DNA of 64,000 bases from Scenedesmus sp. ARA3 (Eukaryota; Chlorophyta; Chlorophyceae; Sphaeropleales; Scenedesmaceae): positions 1 to 64,000 of the forward strand of contig RWJK01000127.1 of assembly GCA_004335835.1 (NCBI GenBank), in the 5' to 3' direction. The position numbers were made by a program, and so were the translations under genes. This document shows, one piece after another, positions 11,369 through 23,736 of the stretch. Below the pieces are notes generated by a model. The model ran no database searches, was not told the origin of the DNA, and worked only from the letters and a program-made list of their open reading frames with translations. Each line of letters opens with the position of its first letter. The stretch's first letter is position 1.

Positions 11369-14300
11369 GTCAACAGCCTGATCAAATTCTCAATGAGACA
11401 GCAATCTGCGACAGGAGTAGAGTAGAATGTGTTGAAAAACAGTACATAAAGGGCTGCACGCTGTATGGAGAACAGTATCGTGGTTCTGCGATGAGCCGTT
11501 ACCTTTGACTCGACTCGCTTCCAAGGTTACCGGTCCTGGTCGCGACTAGCCGTTTTCTGCAGTGCCCGACTTCAAACCGTCAGACTTTGCGAGTCAATGT
11601 ACTTGCATAAACCAAACGCTGCAAGCGTGTTATTTCAGCATTACGGGCACAGGTCGCAGACTGCTGGCCAGGCCAAACCGCCAGTGGCTGGCTTGCCTGC
11701 GGACAGTTGAGCTGCAGTGTTGAGACGCAAGCCTTGACTTCAGCACTAAAACCTATATAAAGAACTAAACCTCTTCTACTGTTCATGCATAATGAGTCAA
11801 GTAGTTTGTTACCAGCATGTTGAGTCTCAAACAGAGGACACTGTCCACCAGAAACTCCCTGACTGCACAGCCCTGCCACTGCAGGCGGTCAATTGTGCAC
11901 AGTGGCGCACCCACAAGTACAGCCGCACAAACTCTTCAGCAAACGAAGGTTTGAAGATAGGCCCACGCGTGTTTTTTTTTTGCACCTCCTAGGACGCCTC
12001 CCACTCATGTTTTCCCATGCAGCAATGCAAGCAGACAAACACAACTGAATAATGGCAACTGATAGGCCGTCCAACCAGCCAGTTGCACACTCGAAACAAA
12101 GGCACTCTTGATCGACCGTACTCGCAGCAGCCCCGCCACCGTGCCATGCAGTAGTCCTGCAAGCGCAGCATACCCTGGTGCATGTCCGACCAAACATCTG
12201 CAACACACACTTCCACAGCAGCGCCTGAGCAACGCTGCGCAGTCCCAGGCACAGCTGCCGCTGATCTCCTCAGCCGCCTGCACTGACCGCAAACATGCAT
12301 CACTCCATTCGTTTCACGCAGGAAAAGTGACTGTGTGAACCAGCAGCCTTCAATCCCACCCCAAAACATGATCCTCAGCTCACCAGGCAGGCACAAGACC
12401 GACCTCCAATACACACCAGCTGCAGCCATGCAATAGAAAAGCACACCAGCACAAGTGCCGCATACTCCGCAGTACTACATATAGGCGTGAACACAACAGC
12501 GGCCATAGCTGCTGCAGCGGACAGCAAACACACAAGCTAAAAGATGTGCTGCGTGCAGAGCGAACTGTGACGTGCCGATGCCCCAGGCTGCATGTTGCAC
12601 AAAGTACTCCAAGGTTCATGAAAGACCCTGCGGCAGAGCCAGCCAGTAGGTACGATGGTACCAGAAGCATAGCAGCCAAGCAAGGGTGACAGATGTGGAC
12701 CGCGCAACAGATCTGTTTCGCTGCAGTAGACACACACATGTAGAGAATCAAACGTCCAGTGGTGCACCACATAAACTTGCGTTCCACCTTGGGTGCTGCT
12801 GAGCAGCGCAACCCGCCAAATGCACAACAAGGGCAATCGCGACACCAGAGAAATCTCTGGTCAAATGGGCAGCAGAGCACTCCCCATGTGCAAGTACACA
12901 AGTTGGTAACAACACAAACAACCCTGTAGGCCTAGAAGAACATGTGTATGTGTGCCATGGTGAGCATGCATGCAGCAGCTGCTGACACAGCAGCCAAGAG
13001 TCTTTTGCCCCGCCGGTACCCCAGCAATACGTGGCAAACGCTGCACAGACACCCTAACAGCCAGCTGCGCGTGTGCTGAACAGGTGTCATGCAGATAGAC
13101 CAGGCCATCAACTGAGCTACTACCGCCGAGGGCACCGACCTGGGTGGCAGGTGTCACCATTGCAACAAGAAAGCTGTGTGCACAACACACAACAAACCTC
13201 CACAAAAGGCTGCCAGGAACACATGTGGCAATGCCACCGGGCACAGCAGGCAGCGTCTGCAACAGCCGGTGTGCCGTGCAAACTCAACACTGCATAACAG
13301 GTGCAGCAGGGCACAGCCTACAGGACATACCACTGCTGGCCCCACAGTATGCTGCCGCCACTTCAGCCAGATGTGCACCCAAACAACACTGTCCAGCGCC
13401 AAAGACGAAGACCAACAGCACCCAAAAATAACCGACAGCACAGCATGGTTGGAGGATCAACACAAAGCACTCCAACCAGCCGTAGGATACTACAGCTGTT
13501 CCCACACAAGGGTTGTCAACATGAGCGGAACCAAAGAGAGGGCCTCTGCAACAAGCCAGCCAATACTACCAAAGGGCACATGGTGTCCGCCATACGCCTG
13601 ACAGCCGCAACAGCTGCAGTGCTGCTGCAGACACCTCTCAGCATGCTGTGAAGCAGCGGTCAAAGTGACCCGCAGCAGCATGCACCAACACGTTCAAGCA
13701 CAGGTTCAAAAAAGCGCCCAGCAAGCCACCCGCTGCCGGGGCAAACTGATGTGTTTGGTCAACCTGCAACAGCTGCTTGCGGCACAACCAGTCAGCCTTA
13801 CCAAAATACCCCAGAAAGCAACGCGTGGGTAGAGTTTCATGTGCACTGCCTACTACGCACTCCCAACACCCCTGCGAGTGTGTCTGCATTCGCCCTCCCA
13901 CCATAAGCACATCATAAGCACATCAAAAGCAACTCCCTACGCAACCAGCAGCAACGCAGTGTGTCAACACAGCAGCTGCAGCTGTACATCAACCAGCTGC
14001 ACAGCAATGCAGAAAACACACACTGTCACCATACCCTGTTGATTGTGTTGCAGAATAGCAGCGACTGGCTGCATTGGCTGCAAAACAGCAGCACACTGCA
14101 AGCACAGCAGCGCGATGACAACAACTGAGTTCATCAACAGTACACAGGCTACACAACAAACCAAACCAAACCAAACCAGGACACGCCAGCTGCGCGCAAT
14201 CCACCCTTGCGGCAGCACAACAAGCAGCGCTGCTGCAATACCTCAACTACATCAACGCTGCAACCACCTCACCAGCATAACCATCTCGCAGCATGATCAA
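11369..14300. other. Intergenic: PAN-gene promoter and 3' side of the zipper gene
   Basis: About 2.9 kb of CA/TG-rich sequence with no recognisable gene. Open frames of up to 173 codons occur on both strands but overlap each other and show no domain. A TATATAAAGAAC stretch near 11755-11766 is AT-rich but is not placed to serve either flanking gene obviously. Confidence 0.5.
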
Positions 14301-16458
14301 TCACCGCTGCGACGCAATGCGCGCGCTGGCGCGCGTGTTGTGCCCGCCAGCCGCGCGGCCGCGCCCGCCAGCCTGCCGGCCCGACTCTGCCAGCTGCGCC
14401 GCCAGCGCCTCATCCATGGCACCGATCACGCGCCACGCCATGCAGAACCACGGCGCACACGACAGCGAGACCTTTGCCAGCTGGTATAAACTCAACACGT
14501 TGATGCAGTAGAAGCCGACCATGTTGCGCACCACGCTTTCCTTGCGCACGTTGGCGCGCATGCGGTCCACTGCGGCGTCCCTGCTGTTGAGCTGCAGCAC
14601 ATCCTCGCTGAGGTGCGTGTGCATCTCGGATTCGACGCTGCAGTGCATGGACTCCTGGATCTCTGCGCGCTCCTCCATCACCTTGGCCATGCAGCGCCGC
14701 GACACCTGCGGCGGCAGCAGCAGCAGCAGCAGCAGCAGGACAGGGCAGGAGGTGTCCGTTGGTGTGCTGTTGGTGTGCTGTTGGTGACGTGTGGCGTGCA
14801 TTATGATCGAGTGTAGGGATGCGTGTCATGTTGAGCCAATTCGCCGCATGCAAAGGTCATGGATGGACTGGCAGAGACGCAGTACACGAGCACACGCCTG
14901 CTTGATTGAGAGCAAAGCAAATATTGGCGCGCGTGGCATACACAGCACGCAACACATGACACACGTAAGATGCCACACAGCACAGTCGCTGGTGTCGCAC
15001 ATACACACAACGCACACACTCACACATGCACAGACCAGCCCTGCTGAAACGCCGCACAGCCGCACAAACCACGCTCGCTTGCCCCAGCCCGCAGCACGGC
15101 CCAACCGGCACCACACCACACCACCAACCCCGACCCCTGCAACCCGGCCGCACCCTCACCCACCTGCATACACGTGACCCACGCACCACAGCACACACCA
15201 CAGCTTGCCTTATACAAGCCTACAACCCTACAAACCCTAGCCACCCCCACCCACCTGGATGCATGTGGAGCACTCCTGCATCTGGTCCAGCGTCGGCTGC
15301 ACATGCGCGACCGCATCCGCCCAAATGCTGTGCTCCTGCGGCGGCAGCGGCCTGCTGCCCTCTAACAAATCCATGCTGATGAACTCATACGTCAGCACAG
15401 GGTTGCTGGTCATGATGGCCAGCAGCCAGTAGAAGTTCTCCAGCACCAGCTGCTCGATCTGAGACAGCAGCTCCTGCGGCACGCCCTCCACGCTGAGCGC
15501 GTGCGCGGTCGGCAGCGAGGTCTCACTGCCCTGCTGGCTGTGCTCGCTGCTGCAGCCGCTCTGCGTGCGCTGCGGCGGCGGCAGCTGCTGCTGCTGCATG
15601 TCCACGTCGCCACCCTGCTGCTGCTGTGAGGTGCTAGGCGCTGCTGACGCCGGCGCTGGAGGCTCGGGAATTGTGCTTGCAGGAAGCGGCACAACGCCCA
15701 ACACGTCAGCAGCCTCCTGCTGGAACACTGCCGCTGCCGCTGCTGCTGCCGCCCGCCGCGGACGCCGCGCGCCGCCGCTGCCGCTACCGCTCACCGCCTC
15801 AGGCCCTGCAGACTGCTGCGCAGCACGGTACTCTGCCTGTGCTGCCTCCGCCTGCTGCATCAGCGGCCGCAGCGCATCGAGGTATGCCAGCCAGCGCCTG
15901 CGGCAGTCCTGCACAGTCCAGCCTGCCACACTGACCTGGCCCGCCCCCTCCAGCATGCGATGCACAGTGCGCGCCACCCTGCTGGCGCCTGCAGCACTCC
16001 CTGGCTGCCCCATACCTAACAATGTCAGCCACTGGGAGGCATCTGGTGTGGCGTCGCTATGCGCCATCACCTCTAGCTGCTTGTCAATATCCAGCAGCAT
16101 GTGCTCTAGGATGTGTGCCTGCCACTTGAGCTTGCGGTTCTCCTGCTCCAGCAGAGCCAGCTGCGCAATCTTCTCCTCCACCTCCCGCTCCATGCGCTGC
16201 ACTGCAAGCTTGCGGCGCGCGTGGTAGCGCTGCATGACAGTCAGGTGGCTGAGGTCTGGCTCATCGTCTGCTGGCAGCGGAGTAGGCAGGCCTGTGCTAC
16301 TGAGGGTCTGGCTGTGCACACGCGCAGCAACAGCAGCAGCAGCAGCAGCGGCAGCAGCGGGGCCGCCGAAGCCGTTGGCAGCGGCGGCCGGCGCGGCTTG
16401 CAGCGGGTTTCCTGCAGGCAGCGTGCTGCTGCTGAAGCTGCCGCGGCTAAAGAGCTGC

Positions 16459-16506
<48 letters not shown>

Positions 16507-17081
16507 ACCTGCTGCAGCTGCTGTTGCTGCAGTTGCTGTTGCTGCTGCTGCAGTGCCGCTGCAAAGCTGCTTGCACTGCTGGCAGCGCTCGCAGCGAACC
16601 AGGCAGGGTTGGGCTGCTGCAACTGCATGCCGAGTGCTGCTGGGTTGATGCCCATAGCTGCAGTGACTGGAGTTGGCATCATGCCATTGGGCATGCTGAA
16701 CGCACTAGTAAACGTGGGGGCTGCTGTGCTGCTGCCCTGCCTTGTCGCAGCTGCTGCAGCAGCAGCTGCTGCCTGCTCTGCCATTGCAGCTGCCGCTGCA
16801 GCTGCTGCAGTGCTAGCAGAGTCCTTCGAACTAGCTTCATACTGCTCCTGCTTGATGTGCCCCAAGCCATTGCTGCTGCCCTGCATGAACAGCCCGTTTC
16901 GCTGCTGCTGGAGCGCCATGGCTGCTGCACACGCTTGACTGTTGGCACTGCCATGCGACATGCCCGGCAGCATGAGCGAATGCCCGCCCAGTGCTGAGCC
17001 CTGCACATTTTGCAGGGTCTGCTGCTCGTGTTGGAAGTATGCTGCCAGCAGCGCATCTGAATGCCCCATTTGTCTATCCAT
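14301..17081 (-). CDS. PolyQ/Ala-rich leucine-zipper protein, putative regulator (2 exons)
   Basis: Function not established; a DNA-binding or scaffold role is inferred. Exons are 17081-15255 and 14705-14301 (743 aa), joined in phase 0 with donor GTGGGT and acceptor CCGCAG preceded by a CTG tract. Residues 1-275 are low complexity: Ala blocks and a long Gln tract encoded near 16455-16560. Around residues 280-345 a basic stretch (MQRYHARRKLAVQRM) leads into a leucine-heptad coiled coil (LLEQENRKLKWQAHILEHML), which resembles bZIP organisation but lacks the classic NxxAAxxCR signature. A long C-terminal region (residues 355-743) has conserved-looking Trp/Cys segments such as YQLAKVSLSCAPWFCMAWRV. 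I recall similar unnamed proteins in Chlorophyceae, but cannot check. The start is the ATG at 17081; an upstream in-frame extension has no ATG. Confidence 0.72.
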
Positions 17082-18385
17082 TATGGCCGCGGAAAGCCTG
17101 ACAGGCAAACAGATCGCCTGCTAGCCTGGCCGGGCCGAGGCTAGACTCCGACAGGCTAGCAACACTGATCAGGCTGACCTTACAGTGTCCTATCAGATAC
17201 CAAAACTTTCAAAGATCACCAAAGTGAGCATGCGCGCGCGATGCTTGAAGCCGGTGCCGGAGGGAACAAGGATGAGCCAAGAAAACTCTCTTCGTACAAG
17301 GTGCGAAGCGAGTTCACGTCAGAAAGCAGGCATGTGTGAGTGGGCTATAGTAATAGAAGGGACCGTCACAAGGACAGACTCGTGCGAATCGAAAGTAATC
17401 GATCCTAATGAGTTGTCACTTGTTCTGCTGTCACGCTAAGTTGACTTTAGAGGCATTATTAAACCTTTATAATCAACAAGAAACCTTCGGTTGCTGTGCA
17501 TCCGCCCATCTGACGCATAGTGAAAGTTGACAATCGCACTTGCCCTGGTGCTGCAACACCCCGCTGGATGACTCTCCATGGGTCTCGTCCTCAAAGCGGT
17601 GAACAGCTGCTGATTACGTTCTGGACTTATAGTTGGGCATTGGCTGCCCAAGTGTGCTTTGGCCATTGGCCTCAGCTTTTCTGTTGGTGCCTCACGTTGA
17701 GTCCAGGGTGTCAGGCTCAGCCTGGTGTCGGACACCGGTACAGCCACCCACAGATGCCTCACCAGTTGGCAGCTGACGATCCTTGGTAAATGATACTTGT
17801 CATGTGCTTTAGGGGTCGTACTTGTGCTTCCTCTAGGTCCCATTGATGCCACCTGCCGCATGCTGCACTCAGGTTTTTGGGTCACCAGCTGGTAGCCTGC
17901 GGGCTACAGCGTCACAGTAATGTAGGGTACATGCCAACAGGACATGCCAATGCTTTGTCTGGTGCATATCAAAGCATGGTCGCTCTTACAGGGTGACAAC
18001 AGTACAAAGCCAAGTGTAAAGCTTCTACAGATGCACAGGAGCCATATAACTGTGTCTTTTACAAAATCTCCTCTGCATCCCGCAGCTGCTGGTGCAGGAA
18101 GCATCCCCGCGCAGGCTTTTCCCCCAGCCAGGACCTGCCGCTGCAGGTGCTGGGAGCTAGCGAGCTGCTGCAGCAGATTGCAGAGCCTGCTGAGCATGCA
18201 GCTCCAAGGAGCCCTCCAGGACCCTTAGAAAAGCAGGGCAGCTCTTTCGCCACCAGCTAGCTGCTGCCAGCACTGGCTGTACAAGCGTCTCCCCGACAGA
18301 TAACACGCAGCGGGCTTTGACAAAAAGGACAAGGTTGCCACATCGCTGCCTTGAATGAGTCCAGCAGCGCCGTGTCAGCCGCCGC
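17082..18385. other. Intergenic: zipper-gene promoter and RFT1 3' flank
   Basis: No gene recognised. A 149-codon minus frame (17436-17885) has no family features and no flanking splice partners. TGTAA motifs on the minus strand at 18059-18063 and 17986-17990 are candidates for the RFT1 transcript end. Confidence 0.5.
18059..18063 (-). terminator. Candidate polyadenylation signal (TGTAA) of the RFT1 gene
   Basis: TGTAA on the minus strand about 320 nt past the RFT1 stop; a second copy is at 17986-17990. Confidence 0.35.
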
Positions 18386-19247
18386 TCACTCCTGCTTGTG
18401 TCGAAGCCCTGACACCTGTGCAATCGTAGCGCGCTCCACCCTGACAATGCGCATGGCGAGCACACCCAAGCAGCACACGCCCACACCCACATGCAGCGCA
18501 GCCTGCCGCCAGAAGCCGTGTGCGGCCAGCTGCTGCGGTGCCATGAATGCTGTGTTGGAGGCGGCCAGGCAGCCGGACACGACGCAGCAGGCAAGCAGCA
18601 CTTGACTGCTTGGCAGCAGCTGCCGTATGCTGAAGCCTGGCACTGTGGAGAAGTAGCGCCGGATGTACCTGCACGCAGCGGCGGCAGCAGCAGCAGCAGC
18701 AGCAGCGCAAAGACAGTCAGGCATTTTTTGTGCTGGGCTCAAGCAACTTCCAGCTGCCAGCTACGACAGTAACTACGCGGTGCGCAGGCTCATGTTGATG
18801 GACTCAGCGCTGCTGCCACGAAGCAAGACACCAAGAATCGGCACACACGGGCTAGGCTTACAACGAGCAACCACACAACCAACCGCCAGGCACCACGAGG
18901 CAGACACAGCACTTGAAGCCTTGTTGCACACGCAGCTGGCAGCTGCCACTCACCACAGCGAGAACGCGATGCGCACGCTCATGTTGACTGTGTCAGCCAC
19001 CAGGCAGAAACAGCACACAGACAACCTGGCAGCTGCCACTCACCACAGCGAGAAGGCAATGCGCAGGCTCATATTGACCGTATCAGCCAGCACCAGGCCA
19101 GCAGCGCCGCCAGCCTTGACCAGCACAATGCTGCACAGCACGTGTGCGGCTGTGAACACCACCAGCAGTGCATTCGCTGCCTTGAGCGCGGACGGCTCAA
19201 GCACCGCGTGCACAAACGCCTCGGTGATGCCTGGGGCATCGTGGTAC

Positions 19248-19307
<60 letters not shown>

Positions 19308-22224
19308 TGATTTACTGATGGTATTGATATTGGTCAACACTTGTCGGAGACACAGGGCAGCAGCTGCGGTTGTTGCTATGGCCTAATGGGTGGTTTGGTG
19401 ATGAGGGCAGCAGCTGCGCCAGACCAGCTGCAATACACAAGGCCATGAGGACCGTGGTGTGTGGCAGACTTGGGTGTGACAGCTGCCTACTTGCACGCAC
19501 CCATCACATCCAGCAGCTCAGCCCCACCACCCACTCACCATTCACGGCCAGCAGCAGCAGGTAAGCAGTGTAGCAGCCCAGCACAAAGGGCGCCTCACTC
19601 TCCGACCAGCGCTGCCCATACACCAGCCGCAGCAGCGTGTAGCTGTAGCAGGGCCCAAAAGTAACAGCCAGCAGCCCCAGCAGCGCTACAGCCTTCACTG
19701 CTACAGCCAGCACTGACGCCAGGGCCCCCCGTGAGGCTGGCTCAGCAGCAGCGCGCAGGCCAGCTCTGTGTGTGAGGGCAGTGACGAGGAAGCAGGGAAG
19801 GGAAGGAGAAGCGGGGCAGTGCAGGCAGCAGCAGCAGCAGCAGCACTGTCAGCAGATCTTGAGGTGAAGAGTGTCGGTGCATGTGTGGTGGACTCTGTGG
19901 TGTTTTTTGGCAGCTTCAGTGAGGCAGAATGATGTGCTTATGGTGCCCAGGCGCTGGCCATGTACATCGACAACCACGCAACACCAGAATAATCGCACAC
20001 ACAACAGCCAGCAAGTCATGCTGCACGCCACATCACTGCTGGAAGGCGGTGAAGGCCGCCTCATCCACGGGGCTTGACCAGCAGCCGCACCACTAGACTC
20101 CCAAGGTTTGCCACCACTGGCAGGCCGTAAGAAGCCCCCACATGTTACAACCGCAAATAGCGTAGCATGCCATTCCTGTGCCGCCTGCAACACCGCATGC
20201 TCTGCTGTCACTGTGTTCTGCCTACAACACCACCCACCTGCTGAAGGCGGTGAACGCTGCCTCCTCCACGGGCGTGAACAGCAGCCGCACCACCAGGCTC
20301 CCCAGGTTTGCCACCAGGCCGTACACGCCCTGGTTGTAGCTGCTCTCAAATCCAACCAGCGCCAGCTTGCTGCCCTCGGCCAGCAGCAGCTTCTCAGCCT
20401 GCGGCACACAGCGCGGACCTTGGTTGGTTACTATCTTGGTCAAGGACTTATCCGCCGATCATTTCCTGCTTGCCTGCTTACACGCAAAATGCAGTCTCTG
20501 TGTCAATAGCAGCCCACAGCAAGCAGCAGAACAGGCGTCAACAGCAGCCTGCATGCATTGTGCTAAGCCAGCTTGCTGCCCTCAGCCAGCAGCAGCTTCT
20601 CGTCCTGCGGCAGGGTGGCGGGTTAGCACAGCAAGCAGCAAAAGTAGGGCCTCAGCAGCAGCCTGAATGGTGTCTTGCCAGCTTGCTGCCCTCAGCCAGC
20701 AGCAGCTTCTCAGCCTGCGGCACGAGGAGAAACCACAGCAAGCAGAAGGTATAAAATAGACCAGAAGAAAAGCAGTACTAGGACAGCTTGCTGCCCTCAT
20801 CCAGCAGCAGCTTCTCAGCCTGCAGCGCGCACAGCAATCACAGGGCGCAGCAGCATAAGCCTTGTCAGCGAGCAAGGTGCTCGCCGAACTTGCTGCCCTC
20901 AGCCAGCAGCAGCAACCCGGCCTGCAATGCGCTCAGCAAGCAGCAGAACTGGAACCAGCCAGCAGCAGCTTCTCAGCTTCTGAGACCTCAGCACCCTCAA
21001 GGTGGCAGAACAGCCAACAGCAGCGCCCGGCCTGCATGCGCCTTCGTCACTGTCTGCAGGCCGTCAGGCAAATAGCAAGCTGCAGTAGGCGCCTTTTGAA
21101 ATTATAACAAGTACAGCGCCCAACAAATGTTGGCACAAACACACTACAGCCACTTTGCTGCTGCTGCCGCTGCCTCCGCTGCTTGCACGCACCGCTTGTA
21201 TGCTGAAGAGCCCTGTGATGGCCAGCGTCTGCCTGTCCTGACTGTCCAGCCGCCAGCTGTGCACCTTGAGCTGACCCTGCAGGCAGCACGGCGGCCAGCC
21301 AACAACAAGCATGCACAGCAGCAGGATGATACATCTGCACTGAACCTGCTCAAGGTACAGCGAGGTGTGCCCAGCTTTCCACAGCAAACTCACCCTCATA
21401 GATGCATTGCAGCTGCGTTGCAGTTGCATTGCAGCAGCATGCCTACAAATCAGTTGCTGCTCGCGCCATTCGCATAATATATGCCCAGCCACTTCAAGTA
21501 CTTCACAACAGCGCGGTGAACCCCTTGGCATCGCCCACCTGTGACCAGAGCCGCGCGCCACACCAGAGGCTGCCAAACACATACGCCAAGCTACTTCAAC
21601 AACTTCATCCTCCATGAGTACTTCCCACCTGTGCCCAGAGCTGCGCGCCGTACCAGAGGTACCCCCCCCTCGCCCAGCACCACACAGGAGAAGGCCAGCT
21701 GTGAGGCCCGCCCCTAAGCACACCACCTCATGAATGCCGAAATGCATGGCAAGAGCGTGCAGTCAGCCAGCGGCAGCTCATGTTTTGTGGACTGACTAGG
21801 TTGCATGTCCAGCCGCTGCAAAAACAACGCCAAACTCGCATCACCCACCTGTGCCCAGAGCTGCGCGCCGTACCAGAGGTACCCCGCAAGCACCACACAG
21901 GAGAAGGCCAGCTGCGAGGCGCCAAACACCAGCGCAGGCTGCAGGCTGCTCCCCAGCACCAGCAGCAGCGTCACGCCGCACTTGGTGATCATGGCTGCTG
22001 TCTCGATGCCTGCCCTGCGGCCAAACTCCAGGCGGGTGCTGGAGATGATGTACAGTGGCTCACTGGCCAGCTCCAGCACTGCTGCCACGCCTGCAGAACA
22101 GGTCAGAAGAGAAGGCAGCAGCCAATGCAGCCAGGTGGTGCATGCAGCTCAGCAATGCTCAGCAGCGCTGGTGCACGCGGCTCACTGGCCAGCTCCAGCA
22201 CTGCTGCCACGCCTGCAGAACAAG

Positions 22225-22258
<34 letters not shown>

Positions 22259-22820
22259 TGACAGCAATGTGAAGCTTGCGGCTGCACAGTCTGAGCCACT
22301 GCTAGATGTAAGACATAGCCAGCTCCAGCACTGCTGCCACGCCTGCAGAGAAGGCAGCAGGGCGGGCAGCAGGGCGCGGCATGCAGCTGAACAGCGCCAG
22401 CCACTGCTAGATGTAAGACACAGTCATCACAACCCACACAATTCCGTTGACACCCTTCGATTGAAAATGTATTGTTGCCTAACAGCCTGGTGCTGCTGTG
22501 CTGCGCCGGTCTGCTGCAGCCCCAGCCAACTTCACCCATGCTGCTCAGCCCAGCAGCTCCATACACCCTGCTGCATGTCAGTCCAGGCAATCTCTATGTC
22601 AGCATCCCTGCTGTGGCGCCACCTAGCTCCACCTAAGCTGCTGCAGCACCAGCCAGCGCACCATGAGCGACGACAGCCTGCTGGTATGCCAGGTCACCGC
22701 CCTGCGCAGCAGAGCGCCACAGCACGAAGCCACACACAGCTGTCGACAGCACCACCCCTATGGGCAGGATGGGCCATGACATGCGCAGCACACGCTCTGC
22801 CACGGTGGTTGAGCTCTCCT

Positions 22821-22852
<32 letters not shown>

Positions 22853-23561
22853 GGTGGTGTGGACACGTGCTGACAAACACAACAACATGGTGACATGGCC
22901 ACCTGAATGCCAGCAGGATGGTGTGCTGCGTGTCTGGCAGCACTGGCTGCTGGGTTGATGGGCTGCATGCGCCTGCAAGCCAGCCAGTGCTGCTCCCCCT
23001 CCCTTGCGTTGTGTCAGGCTGATACAGCTGTCTCAAACAGGCTGTCTGCGGCCGTGCAATGCTGCAGTACGCACCCTGTACTGCCTGTGGAGACGGCTGC
23101 TGCCGCCAACTTCAAGCAGGTTGTGCAACAGCTGCTGCTGCTGCTGCTGCTCATGCATCTTGCCAGTCCGCTGCTGCAATCATCTGCAGGCAGGCCGCAC
23201 TGCTGCTGCTGCTGCTGCTGCCGCCGGGTCACCTTGCTGCTCTGCTCCTCCTGGATGCGCAGGCCGCCCCGCCTGAAGCCCTCCCTGCTGAGGAATAGGA
23301 TGGACGTGGTGATCAGGTGGAACTGCACCGCAGACAGCTGCTCGCAGTGCAGCAGCCAGCACAGCAGCAGAGCAGCAGCACAATGTTGTATGCGTGCCTA
23401 ATTCAGCGCATGGCCCTACAAATGTGCTGGCGCCAGCAACAGCTCGCTGCTGAGCAACATGCAGTGCTCCAAGCAGGCAGGCGAAGCCGGCTCCCAGACA
23501 GCACAATGCACATGTTGCATCAAGTGACCAGCGTCAGCTGTAACCACTGCTGCTGCTGCTG

Positions 23562-23601
<40 letters not shown>

Positions 23602-23736
23602 CACCCCGTAGGCCTCGGGTGACAGCTGCCGTGCCACCAGCAGGTTCATGCAGAAGGTCACCAGCCGGGTAGCCACCTGGGACACTGCGGCAGCACGCAC
23701 CAACAAGTAGCAGCAAGCAGCGGCATGCAGCAACAT
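18386..23736 (-). CDS. RFT1: RFT1-family ER membrane protein (N-glycan precursor translocation), 9 exons
   Basis: RFT1 proteins are polytopic ER proteins needed for the step that brings Man5GlcNAc2-PP-dolichol to the lumen; whether RFT1 is itself the flippase is debated. Exons: 23736-23605, 23337-23233, 22818-22650, 22090-21849, 21276-21193, 20398-20238, 19765-19539, 19230-19044, 18668-18386; every junction keeps phase, giving 529 aa against about 540 in human RFT1. Family hallmarks in order: VATRLVTFCMNLLVARQL, FLSREGFRR, ELASEPLYI, the segment KLLLAEGSK leading to NQGVYGLVANLGSLVVRLLF, FGPCYSYTLLRLVYG, NGITEAFVHAV and RIAFSLW. About a dozen hydrophobic helices are visible. The start is uncertain: the ATG at 23736 gives a plausible N terminus, but the frame stays open upstream and a separate first exon is possible. 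The introns are full of duplicated exon edges. Confidence 0.93.
18949..19008 (-). repeat. Echo of the RFT1 exon 8 donor end
   Basis: A close copy of the end of exon 8 and its donor (19034-19095): the shared plus-strand text includes CTGGCAGCTGCCACTCACCA followed by the coding part. A third, weaker copy of the coding part lies at 18775-18815. Both lie downstream in the intron, same orientation. Confidence 0.8.
20037..20115 (-). repeat. Echo of the RFT1 exon 6 donor end
   Basis: Degenerate copy of 20238-20320 (end of exon 6). Shared blocks in plus-strand sense include GCAGCCGCACCAC and CCAGGTTTGCCACCA with small changes. The copy sits about 200 bp downstream in the intron and keeps the orientation. 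Confidence 0.8.
20510..20990 (-). repeat. Tandem array of echoes of the RFT1 exon 6 acceptor end
   Basis: The first 35-45 bases of exon 6 with its acceptor (20366-20410) recur at about 20568, 20680, 20784 and 20888, with a partial copy at 20959; the period is about 104-112 bp. Each copy has the core CTTGCTGCCCTCAGCCAGCA or a close variant and most keep the CTGCGGC/CTGCAGC acceptor side. The array fills most of the intron between exons 5 and 6. Confidence 0.85.
21530..21712 (-). repeat. Two echoes of the RFT1 exon 4 donor end
   Basis: Copies of 21841-21935 at about 21620-21712 (strong) and 21530-21590 (weaker). The shared part starts with the donor and last codons (CACCTGTGCCCAGAGCTGCG in plus-strand sense) and runs back into the exon. 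Both lie downstream of exon 4 in the intron. Confidence 0.85.
22186..22350 (-). repeat. Two echoes of the RFT1 exon 4 acceptor end
   Basis: The acceptor and first 25 bases of exon 4 (22066-22096) are repeated at 22186-22216 and 22319-22349, upstream in transcript sense. The block GCCAGCTCCAGCACTGCTGC is identical in all three. The echo at 22216 has its own CTG tract (22224-22256) in front, as real exons here do. A second short motif, CCACTGCTAGATGTAAGACA, is also repeated at about 22298 and 22399. Confidence 0.88.
23547..23600 (-). repeat. CAG tract immediately after the RFT1 exon 1 donor
   Basis: About 17 CAG units (one TAG interruption) in gene sense, starting 4 nt after the donor at 23604. 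Intron 1 ends in a CTG-rich stretch (about 23351-23380). Intron 2 shows the same layout: CAG at 23201-23222, CTG at 22821-22852. Confidence 0.85.

Noticed and set aside
17081..17108. Nine-residue upstream extension of the zipper protein
   Set aside because: The frame is open but begins with TTG; the first ATG is at 17081.
17436..17885. 149-codon minus frame
   Set aside because: No domain, no hydrophobic or repeat pattern, no splice partners; a chance frame in intergenic DNA.
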